DNA from: Linderina pennispora
Taxonomy: Eukaryota; Kickxellomycota; Kickxellomycetes; Kickxellales; Kickxellaceae
Assembly: GCF_002104995.1 (NCBI RefSeq)
Contig: NW_024468349.1
Location: forward strand, 1-35,137
DNA: 35,137 bases
Direction: 5' to 3'
The notes under the pieces were generated by a model, which saw only the letters and a list, made by a program, of their open reading frames with translations, had not been told where the DNA came from and did not search any database. A program made the translations under genes and the position numbers. Shown in pieces: positions 28,901 to 35,137 of this stretch. The number at the start of each line of letters is the position of its first letter. Positions within the stretch are counted from its first letter, which is position 1.

Positions 28901-30217
28901 GACTTTATCGACGACTATGCGTTCCCGGAGCGCGTCTCGCGCATGTCGCACCCAGCCGGGCGGTCGCCCATGGACCCGCACCGGCCGAAGGCGCAGCCTG
29001 GGTCGCTGTTTGAGATTCTGTCGCTGGCGTTCCGGCGGATTCCGCACGGACTGCGGGTGATCGGGGGCGAGTTCTTCATGCAGTTCGACATTCCCAAGGC
29101 GTACCTGGACAGCAGCGTGGTGGACTACCCCGAGGCTGCTGCCAACGATGACGCGTTCCGAGTCAAGCACAAGCACCGGTCTACGCGCAAGAAGCGCAGC
29201 CGCGAGCGAGGCCTTAGTGACACCTCCAGCGCCAACGACTCGCTACTATCCGACCACAACCAGCACGACCTGTGCCCGCGCAATCTGCCCAAAGACACAA
29301 TCGTGCGGCTACACAGCGACACCGACGCCCTCAGCATCCATGAGGGCGGCATGCATCGGCCCGGCGTCGGCATCCACCGCGCGCGCACCTTCATGCCTGA
29401 AATCAACCCGGCCACCGGCAAGCCCGTGGCCATGCAGTTCCAGATCCATGCCGACGAGTTGCCGCACGGCACTCTGATGAACCGCCGGTTCACTGACTTC
29501 TCGCAGCCCAACATGTCGCGACTGCCGGGTATCCTCGACTCCACGCGCTTCGCCTACCTGCACCCGGGCATTTACGGCGACCTGCCATCGCTCTGGCTGC
29601 CTGTGCCGCACCTGAAGCGCCGCAAAGAGCAGCACCAGCATCGCACTCCTGCACAGCGCCTGCATAGCGCCATGGCCGGCATCGGCGATGCCGTCGAGGC
29701 TAACATTATTGGCGAGAAGAATGTCGACAAAATCCATCAGAGGCGCGAGCGAGCACGTGACAAGTGGGCTGCGCGTGTGCGTCACCCACGCGTCTCGGCC
29801 CTGAACCAGCGCGACAGAGCCGCGTCCGAAAGCCCAGCCACGTCGCCCGGCACCAGCGACTCGGAGGGCGGGGAGGGCTACACCAGCCCACCACCCATCA
29901 ACCCGCAACTTGCTAGCAAATGCAAGGCTCTGGGGTTCGATGCCAGCATCCTGCGCCAGTGTGATCCCACTGGTCTGCATGGCCTTGATCTGGCGCGCCA
30001 GCCCACTGCCGAGTCCACCCTGTTGTCAGCCTATGTCTCAGACGCAAGCTCTATGGTCACTACCGACTACGATCAGGTCCCGAACGGCGACAGTCTGTCA
30101 GGCAGCGAGTCTGACAACATGGACGAGACCGCAAGTGACCTCAGTGCTGCTCTGCGCGGACTCCCGCCCCCTGTACAGGATGCTGCGCGCGGCATGGAGG
30201 AGGGCCGCATGCCATAG
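25943..30217 (+). CDS. CSC1/OSCA/TMEM63-family stress-gated cation channel with a long C-terminal tail
   Basis: 1424 residues, intact. The family forms calcium-permeable channels opened by osmotic or mechanical stress. N-terminal helices lie at about 73-93, 148-170 and 203-225 (with a WIYPMVTMSD motif between). A cytosolic domain (about 242-470) starts with SRTLMITHLPRELR, the RRM-like PHM7 cytosolic fold. The core helices (about 472-780) include the family's conserved pore region. The last about 640 residues are mostly disordered and Ser/Pro/Arg-rich, with two more ordered islands (around FIDDYAFPERVSRM, and a patch after FDIPKAYLDSS). Typical fungal members are about 800-1000 residues, so this tail is unusually long. 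The start is the first ATG after a pyrimidine-rich leader. Confidence 0.93.
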   Translation: MAETQLVSTTTTLAQQAAYAATATLVALVRRDDGDDSPTSSSRSQIDINVSYLFDPANAPGTGPYFSANNIDAATQITSAALMGGCCIGVFSLLRYKWPELYSHRLRLRYMRPANIPRTMFGWIYPMVTMSDRHVFETVGVDALLFFRSYRMMIYIFMWLGFLGMTVLYPVDRYWGKEDGDKGEHSVFESPIASVASLNGRYSVAHALMAYVFAAVLFFYIDRFSLHMVTMRWHYLLLTRRSGNSRTLMITHLPRELRSERALRGFINGMHVGEVEAVHVAPLSRDLDEALARRAAILTKLEAAYTAILGNPCRAHTYNPALLKRVILSTDPRARVVEARLLHRWAKHGKGSKKQQQQGPKKYAERPTVLVKRTRAEQPSWSALRAKLWPYERTDAIDYYRSEMTKADQRLKEVRDSFHMLEASPVAFVTMRQPVNAYVLAQLNVYATPSTCKIKMAPEARSIVWKSVGAPYSKKLLRFVLGLIMSFALLCLWCVPVVLISTLISLQFLGTRFPDLAHVVETNKFVRSLLNYTLPSLILTIFMTVLPRLLWIFVLIGGDRTYGIADKNMLIRHFYFLVIYIVFIVGMSGTVWSSIYEIFTEFGKFWSRLVNSLPQLSTWFCVYVMLYGAGYQVMKLLHLKSVCRYLWHQANARTPREYMKAISPVFIDWGTIIPYPMLFFIIGLLYSHLQPLLLVMCILYFSVGLFVMKYMCTYSWYFRQQNSGTFWPVIIRRWVIGILLYQALTTAIFASNNNHWFVAPMVVLMLFTAYYFLVRCRYIRELSDSVPLQLLREAERRRKVTLAKEQREFEESERRAERDLQLNRRDPLGAGTGVGWADLQDRRPSSNSDESPGLPPLHTVPTQPGSIASRLTSISADTEKPEEDGPSSPQFLTAREAHQRESTAPLVPSDVLDGGYPRGPSNSNTASQTNDAEGDTLITQRTHAKRTRKWYQSTAVNMVLHPIQALIATVSFSSTWISGDPAAPLWDFIDDYAFPERVSRMSHPAGRSPMDPHRPKAQPGSLFEILSLAFRRIPHGLRVIGGEFFMQFDIPKAYLDSSVVDYPEAAANDDAFRVKHKHRSTRKKRSRERGLSDTSSANDSLLSDHNQHDLCPRNLPKDTIVRLHSDTDALSIHEGGMHRPGVGIHRARTFMPEINPATGKPVAMQFQIHADELPHGTLMNRRFTDFSQPNMSRLPGILDSTRFAYLHPGIYGDLPSLWLPVPHLKRRKEQHQHRTPAQRLHSAMAGIGDAVEANIIGEKNVDKIHQRRERARDKWAARVRHPRVSALNQRDRAASESPATSPGTSDSEGGEGYTSPPPINPQLASKCKALGFDASILRQCDPTGLHGLDLARQPTAESTLLSAYVSDASSMVTTDYDQVPNGDSLSGSESDNMDETASDLSAALRGLPPPVQDAARGMEEGRMP

Positions 30218-30329
30218 ATCTCCCACCTATGCTTTTAATGTACTTTTTCCACTTATTATTGGCAGCTTTGTGGTTTCTGGCTGCGTAGACTGCCCTGAAA
30301 AAGGCCAAAGTCACCACGCATTGGGTGCT

Positions 30330-30336
30330 TTATAAT
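30330..30336 (+). promoter_or_regulatory. TATA-box candidate for the small downstream gene
   Basis: TTATAAT about 95 bp before the ATG at 30429, in the 211-bp gap after the channel gene. Confidence 0.35.
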
Positions 30337-30428
30337 TGCTGCCACGCTGCTTGGCGCTGCACCCTCTTCACCCTTCCTTATTCTTTCTCCGCAGAATCCG
30401 TATATACAAACATACTCTTGTTTCTGTA

Positions 30429-31022
30429 ATGATTGCCACCTCGGATACACATGGCGTGCTATATAGCCACTGGAACAGACACACGCCCCTGGACGCCAGC
30501 GTCGCTGCTGCAGATACCTCGCCCATGTCTACTAGCAGAAGCCGCCTAGGCATTTACGTGATTGTCCATCACTCGCCTACTGCCTGTGCCTGCGACTGGT
30601 CTCTCTACTTCCCATCCACATACACGCACATCTTTTACACGTGTGAGGATGGAAAGCTAGAGCAAAAAAGCTCGAGTACCAGCTACACAGACGCTACACG
30701 GGACGCCCGCTATGTGCGATACCTGTCATTTCTGAACGAGGAATTAGCCTACGCGTATTTCCAGAAAACAAAGCACAGCAAAATGAGCACTCGCGCTGTT
30801 GCAAAGTACGTGGAAGTCTCTCAATCCAGCTCCAGCTACAAGCATATACGCCGCGTATTGGGCCTTTTGGGCGAATGCTTGAGCAATGAGAAGTGCAGGG
30901 CAATTGAAGCCGAATGCCTGAGGGTTACCCAAAACAACGCATGCTGCGTCGAGGTACAGTACGAGTTCAACTCCCCATCCGAAAGCATGAGTTCGCACAA
31001 ACACGTAGCTGGAAGCCAGTAA
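30429..31022 (+). CDS. Small protein of unknown function
   Basis: 197 residues from the first ATG of the frame. No family recognised. A central segment (RLGIYVIVHHSPTACACDWSLYFPS) looks like buried beta strands of a compact domain, and the middle is rich in Tyr and Ser. The C-terminal half is helical with KHIRRVLGLLGECLSNEKC and ends in a disordered tail. No signal peptide or membrane helix. It converges with the F-box-type gene, with only 67 bp between stops. Confidence 0.5.
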   Translation: MIATSDTHGVLYSHWNRHTPLDASVAAADTSPMSTSRSRLGIYVIVHHSPTACACDWSLYFPSTYTHIFYTCEDGKLEQKSSSTSYTDATRDARYVRYLSFLNEELAYAYFQKTKHSKMSTRAVAKYVEVSQSSSSYKHIRRVLGLLGECLSNEKCRAIEAECLRVTQNNACCVEVQYEFNSPSESMSSHKHVAGSQ

Positions 31023-31089
31023 TGTCATATCCACCCTACGCAACCAACAGCTCCATTTATACTACACTTCTCGGAAATAAATTACAGCA

Positions 31090-32634
31090 TCATTCGTACC
31101 TGAGAAAGATATAGACCATGCAAAGATGCTGCGCCTTCAACCCAAGCACATCATCTGACAGGACGCTCCGTATGTTACGGTAGATTTCGCTAATGCAGAG
31201 CACGAATGCGCCCCCTAAACGCACGCACTCGAGCTGTGGCATACCAGTCATCAGGGCAACCAACTGCGACGCGCACCTGCCTTCATTGCTATTGGGAATT
31301 CCGCCACTGATAGATAGTTGCTTCAGGTGCGGCAGAATCGCCCGATACCCATCCTTGAACAGGTCCTGCGGCGAATCGCACTCTGTCAGGAATGATGACA
31401 GCTGGTAGCGTGTCAGCTCTAGGCTGCGCAGCTGGACGAACCCGGGGAACTGCACAAACGTGTCAAACGTAGGCAGGCAGTCCACTGTCAGCCGCTGCAC
31501 CGTCGTTAGGTCTCTGAAGCACCGGCAGAAGAACGCATCCTGTGTTTCCTGGATCCCGCCAAAAACAACCACGTTCTTCAGGGATCTAAAGGGATCTGTC
31601 TCAATCATGTGCTTGGTTGGTGTGCCACGCAGCTCCAACGATTCGATCTGTGCCCGCGGGAACTGCGACAGCAGGTCATTGACATCATACTCGTACCCAG
31701 ACACTTTCAGGCTTGCCAGCCTGGGAAAAACCGGGAGTGCGCTGTTTCCATACCCGACCGGCGACGCCGTGGTGCTTGCTGCAAACCCAAGGCTCAGCAT
31801 CCGCAACTCCTTGAACTCGACCAGCCTGCGCGGCTCGCTGGTGAATCTGCCCCACAAGTTCCCCGACTGAATCGGCTTCAGTGTCAGCGCAATCAGCGTC
31901 TCAGCACATATACGTGGCAGATCCACCAGGCTAATGATCGACCCAGAGTTGATATATAGATTTGTCAGCGTCGCCGGAAAGTGCGACATACCACTGGATG
32001 TAATGTCTCGCATGCACAGTGTCAGCCCACTGGTCCGTCTGTTTTCTTTCAGGAGCGCACCAAGCACCAGCTCATCGTACATGGTGCCGCTGTCGCTGAT
32101 GCGCAGGTACCGGGCATTCGGCACCACGCGCAAGAGGTCTGACCCTAGCTCACTTATGACCTTCTCCATGCTGCCGTGCCAGCTGGTGTTGGAGTGCCCA
32201 GGATCGCCGACCACCAGCGTACGCACCGCAGGCCACTCGGCTTCAAACAGCCCTGCTTCTGCCAGCGCCTGTGCGATCTGTCGCACATCCTGCACTTGCG
32301 CATCTCCAAGAACAGAGTGTGGGTGGCATGACGCCTGTTCATTGCACTAATGTACCGGATGTTCGACCTCCAGCCTGCGCGCTGCTCAATCATGCCAGAA
32401 TTCACATTGGTCGCTGCACCGAGCCATGGCAGCCCGTGCGTGGCCACCCTAACCTCGACAAACCCATGCTGGCAGCACATGGACAACCCAGCCTGTCGCG
32501 TGTGCCGATTCAGTGAAGCCTGCTGCAAAAACCGCGACAGCTGGGGGAGCAGACATGTAGTCGACAGTCTCGTAAAAGAGGGACTCGATAATCAGTGCAA
32601 GGACCTCTGGCGGGAGGCTGTTGTGGAGTTGCAT
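31090..32634 (-). CDS. F-box / leucine-rich-repeat-type protein, two frameshifts
   Basis: The ATG at 32632-32634 begins MQLHNSLPPEVLALIIESLF, an F-box-like helix that would bind Skp1 in SCF ubiquitin ligases. The rest, mainly 31090-32295, is irregular leucine-rich repeats with strands such as LRMLSLGF, LASLKVSG, IESLELRG, VQRLTVDC and LRSLELTR. This layout is typical of the large F-box-like families of early-diverging fungi. Two frame breaks separate the parts: one at the G5 run 32543-32547 (one base too many would explain it) and one at about 32301-32307. Corrected length is about 515 residues. It could be an error-bearing intact gene or a recent pseudogene. Confidence 0.6.
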
Positions 32635-33149
32635 GGCTAGGAATACAATTAGATAGTAGAGTACAAAAAAAAAAACAAATATACGTGTTGTGAGGAGAGG
32701 TGAAACGGGTATCTGCCAGAAGCATGGCCTGTGCGCCATGTTCATTGCCTTTTTCAGAAACCTGTCGCCGAGCCCTATTCCTGCAATAAAAAATCCAGCT
32801 AGCAATTCCCACCAGCACATCCCAGTATGCCTGGCGGTCGCTCCTTTATGGCCTGCTGTAAATCTGCACATGGGCAGCGTGGATAGGCCGACGAAGGAAA
32901 GTAGGAGAGGTTGGGCGCGCATAATCCACCCGCGTCAGCCTATATATGCCTGACATTATGTTGCAGTAGTGGTATGTGGATAAATTGCTTTCGGGATGGC
33001 CCACCGCGCCACGCATCTGCTGCCATCTATTTTGCAGTCCCAGATACATAAATAGCAAGTACCCCGTTCGCCCAAGGCAAAGCAAACCCCCACTCGTCTG
33101 CATTTGACAGAAACCTATTACACAACGGTATTATCGCCTTTTACTCGTC
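32635..33149. promoter_or_regulatory. Divergent promoter region between the F-box-type and chitinase genes
   Basis: 515 bp without a gene. An A-rich run lies at about 32665-32677. ACATAAATAG at 33046-33055 is a TATA-like site about 95 bp before the chitinase ATG. Confidence 0.4.
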
Positions 33150-34740
33150 ATGGGCATGTTTAACTTCTCGCTGGCTGTGTATCTGTTTGCTCCTTTTGCA
33201 CACTGCTGGCACATTTGCCAAACCCCCAGTGGTGGTCGGGTACTATCCAACATGGAAGCGCCAAGCTATTGCTGCTGTTGACATCAGCAAATACACACAC
33301 GTCAATGTGGCATTTGCTATCCCCAAGGAAGACGGCTCGCTCACCTTTGAGGGCGACTGGTTCATGGACAGCACTGTCAAGGAGCTCCACGGAAAGAACG
33401 TAAAAGTGCTGGTATCCGTAGGTGGATGGACCGGGTCGAACCACTTTTCTAACATCCTGAAATCCGCGACGACAAGTTCAACAGGCTGGTTGGCAGCATG
33501 GCTTACTACGTAAAGAACTACAACCTTGACGGCATCGACATTGACTGGGAGTACCCGGGACGGATTGGCAACGAGTGCAACGCATACGACCGCTACTAAT
33601 GACGCGGCCAAACTTCCTCAGGTTCCTTCAAGCTCTTCGTACGCGCTTCAACAACGACTTTGGCTCGCGCACAAAGCTGATCACACTGGCGGTGCGGGTA
33701 CAGCCATTTGATGGCCCCAACGGCCCGCTCGCCGATGTCTCCGAGTTTGCCAAGGTCGTCGACTATGCGAACTTGATGCAGTACGACCTCAATGGGCCAT
33801 GGAATCCTGAAACGGGACCCAATGCTCCATTTGATTACCAGCAGGGAAAGTCGGCGCCATTCTCCTTCACCACCGCCATCGATTCTTGGACCAACGCTGG
33901 ATGGCCTGCCAACCAGCTGAACGCCGGCCTTGGCTTTACGGACGGTCGACAAAGGCCACTGTTGATATGCGCCAGGATCCCAACAACCAGTACCAGCCCC
34001 AATCACACGAAGTACCACTAGGTGATTCGGAGGATGGTCCCTGGTATGATGCCTGTGCTGGATCAACCTCAAATTCAGGAACCTGGCAATGGAGGCACCT
34101 GCGCGACCAGGGTGTCCTGGTATCGCCTACCTCCTCCAACCCACAGTGGATGCGCCAGTGGGACAATACTACCAAAACGCCGTGGCTATTCCAACCCGCA
34201 AAGCAACATCTACTTATCATAACGACGACACAGATAGCATACGCATCAAATCTGACTATGCTGCTGAACGTGGACTTGCGGGTGTCATGGTGTGGTCAAT
34301 AAACATGGACCACGATGGAGAGCTTGTCAAAGCAGCACGGTCCTTTGGTGGTAACTCGGGCAAAAATGATCAACCACCTCTGGCACCGCATCTCAGCACC
34401 AGCCTCTGGCTCTACTCCTATTCAAGGCGATAGGCCAGGTGGGACCATCAGCACCTCAGCCGACCCATCGCCATCATCCTCAGAGCCACCTCCACCGGCT
34501 TCTGGCAGCCAATTGATCCCAGGAAATCCATGCGGCATGAATGGCAGTTACCAGTGCATTGATGGTGGCGGCCGCAATTCCGCGTATGTTGTCTGCCACA
34601 ATGAAAAATGGCTGGCTCGCTCGTGCGCACCCGGAACCGTCTGTCTGGAGCTTGGCCGGTCGATCTTGTGCGGCTGGCCCGTATTTGCGCGCATAGTCGC
34701 CTCAGCAAACAAATTTGCGCATGGTCTCTCAATTGCATGA
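33150..34740 (+). CDS. GH18 chitinase with CBM19-like C-terminus, about eight frame breaks
   Basis: The ATG at 33150 opens a signal peptide once one T of the run 33185-33187 is discounted. The GH18 barrel follows: VVVGYYPTWKR, VSVGGW, the catalytic motif LDGIDIDWEYPG (about 33530-33550), MQYDLNG, GLAGVMVWSINMDHDGEL (strand 8), then a Ser/Pro linker. The last part is a Cys-rich module (NPCGMNGSYQC, CAPGTVCLELG, CGWP) like CBM19 of yeast chitinases. It would hydrolyse chitin in the fungus's own wall or in prey. The frame is lost at about 33186, 33461, 33597 (TAA), 33611, 33936, 34185, 34222 and 34405. Most breaks look like one-base changes in short homopolymers, with motifs resuming at once. 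Heavy sequencing error or a pseudogene are both possible. Confidence 0.8.
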
Positions 34741-35137
34741 TCGAACCTATGCTACAGCTATATAAATCGTCAATGCTATCCATAACCCGAAGCAATATCG
34801 AAGACAACCAAATATAGATATTAACCCCTCTAATGCTTGCTATCATGCCTGAGGATATTGGCCAGGAAATCGATGGGTTCCCATGAGATACATGAGAGCC
34901 ACAAGAGCTGCTTAACTAATTTACAGTAGGTCTGGAGCAGGTGTTGACATTCGGGTCCGGAGTCCCCCTGCGCCACCATAGGCAAGGCCGAAACATACGT
35001 ACAAAGGCCCAAACAGACGACCAGCCTTCCTTCTTCCCTCAGTCACTTTTTGAAAGTCATTTTTCCATATACTCGATAACCATCATCCCTAGGTTAACAG
35101 CAAGCTTCAAAACCACAGTTCAGTTGGAATGAAATTG
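34741..35137. other. Right-end intergenic sequence
   Basis: About 400 bp after the chitinase. No coding frame of substance, RNA gene or repeat was recognised. A TATATAAA sequence lies at about 34760. Confidence 0.4.

Noticed and set aside
1-35137. tRNA or rRNA genes
   Set aside because: No T-loop GGTTCGAATCC-type match with cloverleaf context and no rRNA-like conserved segment was seen in the intergenic regions.

Overview
The window reads as a GC-rich nuclear contig from an early-diverging filamentous fungus. Kickxellomycotina (Coemansia or Linderina relatives) is my best guess, inferred from gene content: a class V myosin, a CSC1/TMEM63 channel, a GH18 chitinase with a CBM19-like tail, an F-box/leucine-rich protein and a Thr/Ser-rich repeat adhesin, with mostly intronless genes, TATA boxes and short intergenic gaps. 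No rRNA, tRNA or CRISPR array was seen.

Layout. 1-4999 (minus) is a secreted mucin/adhesin-like protein with a 414-bp (138-residue) tandem repeat that runs off the left edge; the frame is broken in many places. 5482-6241 (minus) is a Tim17/22/23-like membrane protein, divergent from a Rolling-stone/AIG1-like membrane protein (6581-7576, plus). Then come a GOLGA7/ERF4-like candidate (7897-8568), pyrroline-5-carboxylate reductase (8831-9703) and an unrecognised coiled-coil/polyproline protein (9880-11684).

The most interesting part is about 12.08-15.59 kb. It holds a Fanzor-type gene (13528-15182), the eukaryotic counterpart of TnpB, with all three RuvC acidic residues and the zinc ribbon visible. 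It lies between stretches almost without CpG: 12258-13465 contains none, and 15319-15589 contains one. This looks like a mobile element whose flanks have lost CpG, as expected from cytosine methylation, while its nuclease gene kept many CpGs. One A-run frameshift and one in-frame stop interrupt the gene. The stop lies inside a plausible splice donor of a 45-nt in-frame intron. Hairpins at the 3' end are candidates for the guide-RNA scaffold.

Downstream are a full class V myosin (16267-21417, with a small first exon), a secreted protein of unknown function (21790-22911), a His/Cys-rich protein with a split Hsp20-like C-terminus (23315-24844, minus), a CSC1/TMEM63 channel with a very long cytosolic tail (25943-30217), an unknown small protein (30429-31022), an F-box/LRR-type protein (31090-32634, minus) and a GH18 chitinase with about eight frame breaks (33150-34740).

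Single-base frame breaks, often at homopolymers, are dense near both ends of the window and absent from the 4.9-kb myosin and 4.3-kb channel genes. Sequencing error near contig ends is a serious alternative to pseudogene formation. The genes do not form one pathway. Most are housekeeping, trafficking or cell-surface genes around one selfish-element island.
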